This document shows, piece after piece, positions 13,639 to 20,202 of a stretch of DNA of 20,202 bases. The DNA comes from a virus. The stretch's first letter is position 1. Every line of letters begins with the position of its first letter. The notes beneath the pieces are model-generated. The model worked only from the letters and a program-made list of their open reading frames with translations, did not search any database and was not told the origin of the DNA. Position numbers and translations under genes: made by a program. The DNA is taken from positions 1-20,202 of IMG/VR virus record IMGVR_UViG_3300045996_000628; one strand, 5' to 3'.

Positions 13639-14682
13639 TCAGGCGACACCGTCGTCGTTGGTCAGACGAACGAAGGCCTCCGGATCCTGAACCAGGACGC
13701 CATACTCCGCCTCGCAACGGACGGCGACCAGGTTGTGCTGCCAGAGCGACACGATCTCGTCGTTGATGACCAGGGTGGCCTGGTCCGACACGTCGTAGCT
13801 GATCCCGCCAACCGGACCCCACAGCACCTTCGACCAGTCACCGGCGTAGCCGAGGATCTCGTCGTCGCCAGTGCCGGTGGCCAGGTCTTCCATCAGGATC
13901 GCCGGGCGACCCAGAATCCGACCCGCGCGGGTGACGTTGTTGACCTCGAGCGGAAGAGCGCCGTCCACGAACAGCGGCCGACCGTCGGTGCCAATGGCGC
14001 CGTTCAGCGTAGCCTCCAGCGCCTCGTCCAGCAGCCACGAGCGGAGCTTGTAGCGCTTGCCCTGGGCGTCGCGATCCGACGTCAGGAGCTTCAGGACGTT
14101 GTTGAGCTGGGTGTACATCCCACCGTTGGCCGCCGTCGGGAAACCAGCCGCAGCCGGGTTCAGCGTGACCTCCTTGGTGGTCTGGTTGACGTACGCACCG
14201 AACGGCGTCTGGGTGCCGCGAAGCACCGCGTCGTCGAACTTCTTGGCGAACGCCTCGGCGACCTTGTTCCGCATCACCTGCAGGTAGTTGCGCGGGTTGG
14301 CACGCACAACCTCAGCCGACTCGGCGAAGATGACCGCGATCTTGTGGGGCTTGACGACGACGTTGGTGTCCTCGAACGTGCCCTTCTTGACCGGCTTGCG
14401 CTGGCCTTCGCCAACCCACTCCGCCTCGATGGACGCGCTCCAGTCCTTGAACTCGACGCCAGTGCCAGCCATCGGAATCCGACGCGCCAGCGACTGAACG
14501 AGCGAGGTCCGACGAGTCTGCTCGTAAAGCGGACCAGCCTGAACCGGGTCAAGATAGCCGGCGAACATACCGTCGGCCTGGTTGGCAACAGTGCCACCGT
14601 TGGTGCCGACGTACGCGATCGACTCCGGGTTGTGGAGCGTCTCGTTCGGACCGGGCACGCTCGGGTCTACGGGAGTAGACAT
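13639..14682 (-). CDS. Major capsid protein (HK97 fold)
   Basis: The 347-aa product lies after the scaffold gene. Its N-terminal arm (MSTPVDPSVPGPNETLHNPE) is followed by the typical HK97-fold order: PVQAGPLYEQTRRTSLVQSLARRIPM, GEGQRKPVKKGTFEDTNVVVKPHKIAVIFAESAEVVRAN (E-loop and spine helix region), a KKFDDAVLRG motif, and near the end GRPAILMEDLATG, ILGYAGDWSKVLWG and VSLWQHNLVAVRCE (A-domain strands). There is no N-terminal protease or fused scaffold domain, fitting the separate scaffold gene. The ribosome-binding site is weak (AAAGCGAGA). A stable hairpin follows the gene. Confidence 0.93.
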   Translation of the reverse strand: MSTPVDPSVPGPNETLHNPESIAYVGTNGGTVANQADGMFAGYLDPVQAGPLYEQTRRTSLVQSLARRIPMAGTGVEFKDWSASIEAEWVGEGQRKPVKKGTFEDTNVVVKPHKIAVIFAESAEVVRANPRNYLQVMRNKVAEAFAKKFDDAVLRGTQTPFGAYVNQTTKEVTLNPAAAGFPTAANGGMYTQLNNVLKLLTSDRDAQGKRYKLRSWLLDEALEATLNGAIGTDGRPLFVDGALPLEVNNVTRAGRILGRPAILMEDLATGTGDDEILGYAGDWSKVLWGPVGGISYDVSDQATLVINDEIVSLWQHNLVAVRCEAEYGVLVQDPEAFVRLTNDDGVA

Positions 14683-14713
14683 ATTGTTCTCGCTTTCGAA
14701 TCAGAGGGTGTGA

Positions 14714-15214
14714 TCAGCGATTCTTGTTGACGACTCGGCTGATCATGTTCAACAGCGGGTCGCCGTTGAGGGGCAGTGCATCATTGCCCTGGCCCTGGGA
14801 AGGATCGACTGCCTTCGGCTTCGCAGGCGCCGTCGGGGTTACCCCGTACAACGTCTTGACGCGCTCGGCATCCGCCTTCAGCTCCTCGTCGGTCTGGCCG
14901 ACCAGTCGCTTAGCGATGTCCACGACCTTCTCCTTGAGGTCAGGCACCGTGGCATCCAGCGCCGCCTGCAGCTTCGCTAGCTGCACCACGGAGCTTGCCG
15001 ACTCGGCCTTGGCAGCCTCAAGGGCTTCCGTCGCCTGAGCCAGCTTGGCCTCATACTCCGCCTTCACCTCAGCCTTGGCGGCTTCCACCTTCTCCTTGGA
15101 CTTGACTCGAGTCGAGGCAGCCTCGGAGCGGGCATCAGCCAGCAGCTTGGTGAGAACCTCAGCCGGCGTCTCGCTGGCCGTGGTCGTCGGTTCGGTAGGA
15201 GTAGGACTCGACAT
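14714..15214 (-). CDS. Capsid scaffolding protein
   Basis: The product is 166 aa and is almost entirely helical, rich in Ala, Lys and Glu. A threonine/proline-rich start is followed by a long coiled coil (about 15-90, including KSKEKVEAAKAEVKAEYEAK) and a C-terminal basic end (LLNMISRVVNKNR) that may contact the capsid protein. Two tandem ATGs (15217 and 15214) follow AGGAGG by three and six bases, so I chose 15214. A longer open frame to 15244 starts at a GTG overlapping another AGGAGG and is unlikely. Scaffolds of this type lie just before the capsid gene and direct shell assembly before leaving it. Confidence 0.87.
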   Translation of the reverse strand: MSSPTPTEPTTTASETPAEVLTKLLADARSEAASTRVKSKEKVEAAKAEVKAEYEAKLAQATEALEAAKAESASSVVQLAKLQAALDATVPDLKEKVVDIAKRLVGQTDEELKADAERVKTLYGVTPTAPAKPKAVDPSQGQGNDALPLNGDPLLNMISRVVNKNR

Positions 15215-15263
15215 CATTTGCCTCCTGGGCAGTTGATCGCTCACCCTCCTGGGGTGGCTCTAT

Positions 15264-16010
15264 TCACGCGACCGCTCCGATGGAGAAGTCGCGGGCTGTT
15301 ACCTCGCCGGCCTCGACTGCTCGTCGGAACCGGTTCATGGCGTCCTGGTTGTTCTTGGCGCCACGGGTGACTCTCTTCCAGACCTGCTCAGCTCGTTTGA
15401 ACGCTTCGCGGCCTGGCCAATCGTTGGCGTCGAATACTGGGACGACTCGGCAGTCGCAGAGCGCGTGGAACTTGCGCCCTTCACCAGCGGACTCCCGGGA
15501 TTCGTACACCGGGCCTCGGCTGACTAGCATCCAACAGAATCCGCACGTCTCACGCCCCGTAGCAACCCGGGCGTAACGCACTCGCCGACCCTCCGGCTTG
15601 TCTTCGTCGACAGCCCGGAGAATCTGACGTCTCCCGCCGTTCTCGACCTCCTTCATTGCCCTTCCCAACACCTGTGTGACGGCGTAATCCGAGGCTCCAG
15701 GCCTCGAGTACTCGACACGAGATGGCTCCATGGCTTCAATCAGCCAAGGAAGCTCGTACTCGCCCAGGAACTGATCGTGCCGGGGCAAGTCGGGGAAGTG
15801 CTGTTCTCGTTGCTCGTCGTAGAACGTGCGTGCCAGACGCGACGATCGTTGCCGGGCTCGAAGAACCAGGGGGAAGAGATACTGCAGGAATTCCAGCCAC
15901 GTACCGTACGTGAGCCGTGCAGATCGTAGTCGTTCGACGGCTGGGAAGGCCTCGCGCACGAACTGGGCCGTGATCGCTGCCTGAGCAGCCGCGAAGTCCT
16001 CGACATCCAT
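15264..16010 (-). CDS. MuF-like minor capsid/head morphogenesis protein
   Basis: This 248-aa protein lies between portal and scaffold, as phage Mu gpF and SPP1 gp7 relatives do. The N-terminal two thirds are helical. The C-terminal module has a conserved putative zinc site: C156 and C159 in ETCGFCWML, then H182, C185 and C187 in KFHALCDCRVVPVF. This C-x2-C to H-x2-C-x-C layout is typical of actinophage MuF-like proteins. Such proteins are incorporated in small copy number near the portal and may travel with DNA. The ATG follows the portal stop after three bases, with AGGAG upstream inside the portal's last codons. Confidence 0.87.
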   Translation of the reverse strand: MDVEDFAAAQAAITAQFVREAFPAVERLRSARLTYGTWLEFLQYLFPLVLRARQRSSRLARTFYDEQREQHFPDLPRHDQFLGEYELPWLIEAMEPSRVEYSRPGASDYAVTQVLGRAMKEVENGGRRQILRAVDEDKPEGRRVRYARVATGRETCGFCWMLVSRGPVYESRESAGEGRKFHALCDCRVVPVFDANDWPGREAFKRAEQVWKRVTRGAKNNQDAMNRFRRAVEAGEVTARDFSIGAVA

Positions 16011-16013
16011 CGG

Positions 16014-17462
16014 TTACTCCTCGCGAGAGCTGAACTGCGGTGGAGTCGGCGGCTGCGCCAGAAGACTGGCGAACTGTTGCCGTGGCGACTCCTTGTCCCA
16101 GACGTCCATTTGCCGACGCTGCTCGGATGAGTAATTCAACTCGATTCGAGCCTGCTCGACCGGGATGATCGGACGACCATCAGCCGTTTGCGTGGACACC
16201 AGCTTCTGAACCGCATCGGCCTTAGCCGAGAAGGTCGGAGTAGCAGGGTCGCGCCAGACAGTTTCGAGCCGGTGTGCGTCCTTCGGAAGATCCTCTTCCA
16301 TGACCAGCATGGCAATCCGCATGACTTGCTCCCAGACGCCTCCGAGAATCCGCTGCTTGCGCTCGGACTTCTTCACTAGGCGAGTCTCCGAAGACCGAAT
16401 GGCCTCGGCGGACGCCGGGTTGTCGGAAGCGATCGTAAGGTACTGCGGAGGCAGGCCCGTGTAGGTAGCAGCCTGCTTAGCGAGCTGGTCGAGCGTCTCG
16501 AGATAGTTGCGAAGCTCGGCGGCCTGAAACTGACCGACGTTGACTTCGTGATTCTCGTGAGCCAGCATGCGGCCCATGTAGGCACGGAATGCCGAAACGG
16601 CCGCCGTACCCGAACCCATGACTTCTTCCTTGCTCAGACCGAAGATGTACCGCTGAGGCAGCGCCATCAATTCGGCAGCGCCCTGCAAGTTCATCATGAT
16701 TCGAGCTGCAGCATCCGTAACACTGCGAAGCTCGGAAGTGATCTCCGACTTGCCGTACCTGTCGGTGATTCGACGCCTATTCAGCATCGGAACTACCGTG
16801 ACGACACCCAGGTCGTGATCAACCCGCCACTCTTCCAACCAGCCTGTCTTGGAGACACCATCTCCGCGCTTCAGGCCGATGTTCGAGTTGGGGAGGTAGA
16901 CGGTGACGCGGTCGTAGTCGAGCCGGTCGATGTTCTGCAGTTCGGGATCGAGAATCTCATCCTCGTTGCGGTATACGCGAATCGCTCGCTTGACCCTACC
17001 CGTCCGAGCATCGGTGTCGACCCACATCGTGTTGGCGGACTCGACCCTGATGACCGGCGTGTCCTGATCGGCCAACGGGTCGTCGGGATCGGGGGCCGAG
17101 ATAGTGATGTAGGAACGCCCGTGGATGAAGCACTCGAGGTGCGCCAGCCCAGACTGCTCGTCGAGGTTGTTGTACTGCCACCACGACCACAGACGCTCGT
17201 CCGCCGTGCTCTGTCCGGCCAGCCGAAAACCTTCAACGTCCAGACGCTCCTCGAGCGAATCCAGATAGACGCGCGGCCAGCCGACCTGAGCGATTAGCTG
17301 CTGCATCTCCGGCGGGACGGCCATGCCGACAGCCTTGGGACGCCAATCGGACTCGTAGTACAGCGAATTCTCATCCAGGCTCTGAGCGTAGATGTCGAAC
17401 CGGCTGAGCATAGCTTCGGCCTGATCAGCATCAAACTGATTGGCCTGGATCATTGCGGTCAC
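16014..17462 (-). CDS. Portal protein (SPP1 gp6-like)
   Basis: This 482-aa protein forms the dodecameric ring through which DNA enters and leaves the head. It has the usual size and order: a helical N-terminus, VGWPRVYLDSLEERLDVEGFR, a wing region with HLECFIHGRSYITI and ANTMWVDTD, GVVTVVPMLNRRRITDRYGKSEI, then the long stem helix and AAELMALPQRYIFGL, and GLPPQYLTIASDNPASAEAIRSSETRLVKK in the crown/clip-side region. The start is a GTG immediately after the terminase stop TAG, with AGGAGGGG about 13 bases upstream. An ATG three codons downstream is possible but further from that site. Confidence 0.93.
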   Translation of the reverse strand: MTAMIQANQFDADQAEAMLSRFDIYAQSLDENSLYYESDWRPKAVGMAVPPEMQQLIAQVGWPRVYLDSLEERLDVEGFRLAGQSTADERLWSWWQYNNLDEQSGLAHLECFIHGRSYITISAPDPDDPLADQDTPVIRVESANTMWVDTDARTGRVKRAIRVYRNEDEILDPELQNIDRLDYDRVTVYLPNSNIGLKRGDGVSKTGWLEEWRVDHDLGVVTVVPMLNRRRITDRYGKSEITSELRSVTDAAARIMMNLQGAAELMALPQRYIFGLSKEEVMGSGTAAVSAFRAYMGRMLAHENHEVNVGQFQAAELRNYLETLDQLAKQAATYTGLPPQYLTIASDNPASAEAIRSSETRLVKKSERKQRILGGVWEQVMRIAMLVMEEDLPKDAHRLETVWRDPATPTFSAKADAVQKLVSTQTADGRPIIPVEQARIELNYSSEQRRQMDVWDKESPRQQFASLLAQPPTPPQFSSREE

Positions 17463-19175
17463 CTACATCATCACCGCCCCTCCTGAGTCGGACCCGCTGG
17501 TTGAGCGAGCTTTCTTGGACATCATGTAGTCTTGGCGAGCCCCGAATGCGAGAACTGCGCACACAGCAGCGTCGATCTTCCGGCTGCTGTCCTTCGTCAC
17601 CTTGCGAATGCTCACAAACCCGAAAGTAGTCGGGTTCGTCTGGGCGTTAGTGATGTGAGCCTTCAGAAGCCGGTCGTGTCCATGCGTCACGGCGCCCTCG
17701 AGCACCGCATCCTGGAATCGCTCACAGTCTTGCGCGAACCGCTTGGTCTGACCCCGCATGTCGAAGGCTACCGGGTTGTTCGGAGACGCCTTCACCTTCA
17801 GCCGGCGCTTGTACTTGCGCGACCAGGCGTCAACGTACGACTCGAACTCTTTCATGTCAGCCCGGAACGCCACGACGTCGTAGGTACCGAACGCGTAGTG
17901 AACCATATCGTCAACTTGCTCACGAGGCACCTCGTTGAACGGGTAGTCCTCGGGGTCCCAGACCTTGATGATCTGGATCAACCCATCGTGTACTCGACAA
18001 GCGACGAGTGCTGTGTGGTCACCCGACTTGGAGCCGTCGAAGCCCAGCGTAACCCTGTCGCCCGGCTGCAGGGGGTTTGGAACCTCTTGGAGGCACCGAT
18101 CCCACTCATTCGGACTGATCCACTGGTCTTCGGTGGCGTTGATCTGGTTGAAGAACTTGCGTCGAGACTCAGAGATGCTGTTGTTGACGTCCATGATGGA
18201 CGCTGCGAGGGTCTGCAGGTCGAGCCAGAGAGCATCGCCTCGGCAGACCTTCAGGCCTTCTATGAGCTTCCTGACGCCCTCGTTGTGAGCCTTCAAATCA
18301 ACCGACGGCCGGGTGATCTCGGCGGGAGATGGCGTATCAGCCGGCGCCTCGAGCGAGTCGTACAGCAACCCGGTGTCGACGGCTACCTGAGACTGGACGG
18401 CCTGGTGGGTCTCCCACATTCGCTCGCCGATGGACTGCTGTCCCGGAACGTGCGCGTTGCAGATTGCCAGGTACCGAGCGGCGCCCAGACGGCTCTTCGT
18501 GACGTTCCCGTCGATGACGTCGTACATCGAGTGCCCGGAGTTCGACTCAACCCACCACTGGATCTCGTTCATGATGACGAACGTCGGGCGCTTACCTTCC
18601 AGAGCCAACGGGCTTGACGTCACACCCTCGATCATCCGACCGCCAGCGGCGTAGATGATCGTCTTGTTGATGTCGAGCTTGAACTCCTTCTTCAACCGAG
18701 CCGAAATCATGGCCGGGAAGAGTGTAAACGTGTTCCGCGTCTGATCTTGAGAGACTGCAGCTACCTGGATCCAGGCGCTCGGTCGCTGCTTGCCCACCGG
18801 GGCGCCGTACTCGTCGAAGTGAGAAAAGGCTACCGGTCCGCACAGCTCGGCCAGCGAGATCGCGGCTACCAGGGGGTCCTTACCCCAGCCCTTCATTCGG
18901 CGTAGAACGCCATTCCGGTAGGTGAACCGGCCATTCTCGTCAACGGCGTACCACCAAAGCAGGAATCGAGCCTGCTCGTCGGTGGGGATGAACGTCTCGT
19001 TCTCCTCGCCACCCGGCATCCGGACGTACGTGGCCAGCCAGTCGATAATGTCCCAGCCGAGAGAGCGCTCTGGCAACCACCAGCGACCATCCCAACGACG
19101 CTGCCACGTAGGGCCGATGATATGGGACGGCGCGGGCCGGAGATCCGACAGCCGAACGACGGTGTCGAGCGACAT
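17463..19175 (-). CDS. terL: Terminase large subunit (packaging ATPase and nuclease)
   Basis: This 570-aa motor protein drives DNA into the prohead and cuts concatemers. The ATPase half shows a divergent Walker A, RRMKGWGKDP (92-101), ending GKD instead of GK followed by S/T, a Walker B/catalytic Glu at TFVIMNE (198-204, E204), and a coupling-type motif AICNAH (237-242). The nuclease half has the RNase H-like acidic residues D380 (LGFDGSKSGDHT), D440 (AFRADMKEFE) and D535 (RKIDAAVCAVLAF). The ATG follows a good AGGGAGAT site and lies 17 bases after the small GTG-started gene. No separate small terminase gene is recognisable in this window; it may lie beyond the right edge or be divergent. Confidence 0.95.
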   Translation of the reverse strand: MSLDTVVRLSDLRPAPSHIIGPTWQRRWDGRWWLPERSLGWDIIDWLATYVRMPGGEENETFIPTDEQARFLLWWYAVDENGRFTYRNGVLRRMKGWGKDPLVAAISLAELCGPVAFSHFDEYGAPVGKQRPSAWIQVAAVSQDQTRNTFTLFPAMISARLKKEFKLDINKTIIYAAGGRMIEGVTSSPLALEGKRPTFVIMNEIQWWVESNSGHSMYDVIDGNVTKSRLGAARYLAICNAHVPGQQSIGERMWETHQAVQSQVAVDTGLLYDSLEAPADTPSPAEITRPSVDLKAHNEGVRKLIEGLKVCRGDALWLDLQTLAASIMDVNNSISESRRKFFNQINATEDQWISPNEWDRCLQEVPNPLQPGDRVTLGFDGSKSGDHTALVACRVHDGLIQIIKVWDPEDYPFNEVPREQVDDMVHYAFGTYDVVAFRADMKEFESYVDAWSRKYKRRLKVKASPNNPVAFDMRGQTKRFAQDCERFQDAVLEGAVTHGHDRLLKAHITNAQTNPTTFGFVSIRKVTKDSSRKIDAAVCAVLAFGARQDYMMSKKARSTSGSDSGGAVMM

Positions 19176-19192
19176 GAGGATCTCCCTTCGGG

Positions 19193-19354
19193 TCAGAGCG
19201 GTTCGCCGCTTTTGCGTTTACCGCAGATGGAACACTTTCGGATACGTATTCTGACGACTTTACGAACTCGCTTGTTCTTGACCCATTCTTTCCGGAGAAT
19301 CGTCTTGACTTCTTGGGCTGCGTCGTTGCATACGTGCTTTTTCTTGCTTTTCAC
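19193..19354 (-). CDS. Small basic protein with CxxC motif, GTG start
   Basis: A 53-aa frame opens with GTG at 19354 and ends with TGA at 19193. It reads VKSKKKHVCNDAAQEV, then TILRKEWVKNKRVRKV, then RIRIRKCSICGKRKSGEPL. It is strongly basic, with H7/C9 near the start and C41/C44 near the end; together these could bind one zinc ion. A G-rich site (GGGGGACC) lies just upstream. It fills the space between tRNA-Lys and terminase, and its codon use resembles its neighbours. It lacks any ATG, so simple ATG-only gene calls miss it. I do not recognise the family; nucleic-acid binding is a guess from charge and CxxC. Confidence 0.65.
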   Translation of the reverse strand: MKSKKKHVCNDAAQEVKTILRKEWVKNKRVRKVVRIRIRKCSICGKRKSGEPL

Positions 19355-19373
19355 GAGGTCCCCCAACCCTTTG

Positions 19374-19445
19374 TGCCGCCGGCAGGGTTCGAACCTGCGT
19401 CCCCGGATTAAGAGTCCGGTGCTACGCCTACTCAGCTACGGGGGC
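19374..19445 (-). tRNA. tRNA-Lys(CUU)
   Basis: A 72-base cloverleaf: acceptor GCCCCCG with CGGCGGC (one C-C mismatch at the fourth pair), D-arm GCT/AGC with GG in the loop, anticodon stem CCGGA/TCCGG with loop CTCTTAA (anticodon CTT), T-arm GCAGG/CCTGC with TTCGAAC, and discriminator A. CCA is not encoded. Confidence 0.93.
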
Positions 19446-19447
19446 GG

Positions 19448-19520
19448 GGTGGCCGGAGGGTATCGCACCCTCTTCCGACGGGTTCACGGCCCGTCCACTC
19501 ACTTTTCGTATCTCGGCCAC
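19448..19520 (-). tRNA. tRNA-His(GUG), with unusual features
   Basis: The acceptor GTGGCCG/CGGCCAC, the T-stem GAGGG/CCCTC and the anticodon stem ACGGG/CCCGT pair perfectly, the anticodon is GTG and the discriminator is C73, as in bacterial tRNA-His. It departs from the consensus in four places: the base before G1 is T rather than the usual encoded G-1; position 33 is C rather than the nearly universal T; the D-arm is weak and has no GG in the loop; and the T-loop is TGCGATA, with G at 55. It is packed two bases from each neighbouring tRNA. Confidence 0.75.
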
Positions 19521-19522
19521 AG

Positions 19523-19594
19523 TAGCGGGACCCGGAGTCGAACCGGGGAACGGGGGTGTATGAGACCCCTGTGCGACCGTCGCACCTTCCCGCT
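19523..19594 (-). tRNA. tRNA-Met(CAU), elongator type
   Basis: A clean 72-base cloverleaf: acceptor AGCGGGA/TCCCGCT, D-arm GTGC/GCAC with loop GACGGTC, anticodon stem GGGGT/ACCCC with loop CTCATAC, T-arm CCCGG/CCGGG with TTCGACT, discriminator A. The paired first position (A1-U72) argues against an initiator tRNA. A CAU anticodon could also mark tRNA-Ile2 if the host's TilS modifies C34; this cannot be excluded by eye. Confidence 0.92.
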
Positions 19595-19597
19595 GGA

Positions 19598-19631
19598 GCG
19601 TGCGCAGGTGGTAGCGAGGTACCTGGCACGC
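19598..19631 (-). other. Stem-loop just upstream of tRNA-Met
   Basis: On the minus strand GCGTGC-CAGGT pairs with ACCTG-C-GCACGC: 11 pairs with one bulged base and an 11-base loop. It ends three bases before the 5' end of tRNA-Met, so it could guide or affect 5' processing. Its ACCTG/CAGGT arm is also part of a longer-range inverted repeat. Confidence 0.5.
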
Positions 19632-19676
19632 AAAACTTGATCAGTCCTAAGTGGAGAACACCTGGTCAGGTACCTC
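19616..19676. repeat. 10-base inverted repeat GAGGTACCTG / CAGGTACCTC
   Basis: GAGGTACCTG at 19616-19625 and its exact reverse complement at 19667-19676 flank 41 bases. One copy overlaps the loop and arm of the stem-loop at 19598-19631, so the two structures compete. The region between the 71-aa gene and tRNA-Met holds no other feature I can see. Confidence 0.6.
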
Positions 19677-19694
19677 CGGATGAAATCTTGAACA

Positions 19695-19910
19695 TCAGGG
19701 CTGACCGTATAAGCCCCGATACAGCTCGCGAACATCGTGTCGATCGCCTTCGACCGGATGGCCCTCGTGCTGCAGTCGTCCTCGACGCTGTTGGTCGGCC
19801 TCCCGGTCGACGCGAGCCTCGACTTCGGTCAAACCCGGCAGCTCGACATCCACGATGTTCCGACGCCGCAAATTCAGCTTCCGCTTGACCGTCTTCCAGT
19901 TAACGCTCAT
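19695..19910 (-). CDS. Small arginine-rich hypothetical protein
   Basis: The 71-aa product starts MSVNWKTVKRKLNLRRRN and ends ELYRGLYGQP. It has a basic N-terminus, a VDVELPGLTEVEARVDREAD middle and an Arg/His/Asp-rich end, with no cysteine and no membrane segment. The ATG has GAGGG about six bases upstream and lies 14 bases after the stop of the 52-aa gene, so the two are probably co-transcribed. Codon use is GC-rich like the rest of the window. I do not recognise a family. It precedes the Met-His-Lys tRNA run. Confidence 0.65.
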   Translation of the reverse strand: MSVNWKTVKRKLNLRRRNIVDVELPGLTEVEARVDREADQQRRGRLQHEGHPVEGDRHDVRELYRGLYGQP

Positions 19911-19924
19911 GACCCGCCCTCTCG

Positions 19925-20083
19925 TTACCGCTTGGTCAGCTCCGAGGCGTCGACCACGAACCTCGTGCCGTTCTGAGACTTGATCTCCACCCGGCTATTC
20001 GGCAACAGGTTGACTATCTCGGCGTTCTGAATCGAGCCTCGGTAATCCACCTTGTCGCCCTTCTTGAACTTCTTCTCAGCCAT
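19925..20083 (-). CDS. Small SH3-like hypothetical protein, start directly after tRNA-Trp
   Basis: The 52-aa product (MAEKKFKKGDKVDYRG at the start, FVVDASELTKR at the end) has the rhythm of a small SH3-like or KOW-like beta barrel: a basic lead, then GDKVDYRG, NAEIVNLLPNSRVEIKS, NGTRFVVDASEL. The ATG at 20083 is one base after the tRNA-Trp discriminator base, and no Shine-Dalgarno is visible because the upstream bases are the tRNA acceptor stem. The frame stays open to 20179, but that would translate the tRNA. The function is unknown; the fold suggestion is pattern-based. Confidence 0.75.
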   Translation of the reverse strand: MAEKKFKKGDKVDYRGSIQNAEIVNLLPNSRVEIKSQNGTRFVVDASELTKR

Positions 20084-20084
20084 G

Positions 20085-20155
20085 CACGCTCGTAAGGGAT
20101 CGAACCTTCTGCTCTCGGGTTTGGAATCCGAGGCGCGGCCCAGCCGCTCGAACGC
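20085..20155 (-). tRNA. tRNA-Trp(CCA) (probable)
   Basis: A 71-base candidate: acceptor GCGTTCG/CGAGCGT (two G-U pairs), anticodon loop TTCCAAA (anticodon CCA, T33 and A37 as expected), anticodon stem TCGGA/CCCGA with one A-C mismatch next to the loop, T-arm GAAGG/CCTTA with TTCGATC (outermost pair mismatched), and discriminator G as in bacterial tRNA-Trp. The D-arm is short (GCGG/CCGC with a five-base loop). CCA is not encoded. The imperfect pairs and short D-arm keep confidence moderate. Confidence 0.68.
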
Positions 20156-20202
20156 TTGAGGCACACCGACAAGGTGCACCAGGCCTCGGCTACCGACACT
20201 TT

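Noticed and set aside
15215-15244. GTG at 15244 as the scaffold start
   Set aside because: The GTG directly overlaps an AGGAGG, leaving no spacer, whereas a second AGGAGG stands at a good distance from the tandem ATGs at 15217 and 15214.
17532-18617. 361-codon open frame on the plus strand
   Set aside because: Antisense to the terminase gene, whose catalytic motifs are clear. No ribosome-binding site or domain was recognised.
20156-20202. Possible further tRNA or gene end right of tRNA-Trp
   Set aside because: Short inverted repeats (GAGGC/GCCTC, GGTGCACC) are present, but no complete cloverleaf or reading frame can be built from the 47 bases before the edge.

Overview
This window looks like the structural and lysis half of a tailed double-stranded DNA phage with a siphovirus-type long non-contractile tail, infecting an actinobacterium. 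Every gene I can support is on the minus strand, so transcription runs from the right edge to the left. The evidence is the canonical order terminase, portal, MuF-like protein, scaffold, HK97-fold capsid, head-tail connectors, major tail protein, frameshifted tail chaperones, tape measure, tail-tip proteins, lysis genes. The host group is inferred from GC-rich codon use and from an Lsr2-type DNA-binding module in a head-region gene; Lsr2 is an actinobacterial protein. The genus (Rhodococcus, Gordonia, Streptomyces or other) cannot be fixed from the sequence alone.

Right end (about 20202 to 19193): a small tRNA cluster (Trp, Met, His, Lys) mixed with three small genes. These are a 52-aa basic protein whose ATG sits one base after the tRNA-Trp, a 71-aa arginine-rich protein, and a 53-aa GTG-started basic protein with a CxxC motif just ahead of terminase. 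The tRNA-His has several departures from the consensus. A 100-base gap upstream of tRNA-Met carries overlapping inverted repeats.

Head module (19175 to 11609): large terminase, portal, MuF-like minor capsid protein, scaffold, major capsid protein, a UUCG-capped hairpin, an acidic protein ending in an Lsr2-like domain, then four short connector and terminator proteins linked by stop-start overlaps. Tail module (11595 to 3150): major tail protein, a strong rho-independent terminator, tail chaperones with a -1 slippery site, an 888-aa tape measure, a Dit-like protein with a carbohydrate-binding-like insert, an 860-aa tail hub with a lectin-like insert, and a probable receptor-binding protein with a C1q-like end.

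Lysis module (3150 to 1): a four-helix membrane protein, a one-helix coiled-coil holin-like protein, a membrane-anchored collagen-like protein with six cysteines, a zinc amidase endolysin with a convincing internal ribosome-binding site and start, a DUF1353-type protein with a hydrophobic C-terminus, and the beginning of another small gene cut by the window edge. No mycolyl-arabinogalactan esterase (LysB) is present in the window. The most interesting leads are the internal start in the endolysin, the collagen-like membrane protein, the tRNA-to-ATG junction, the aberrant tRNA-His and the Lsr2-like module in the head region. There is no gene-free stretch longer than 300 bases.
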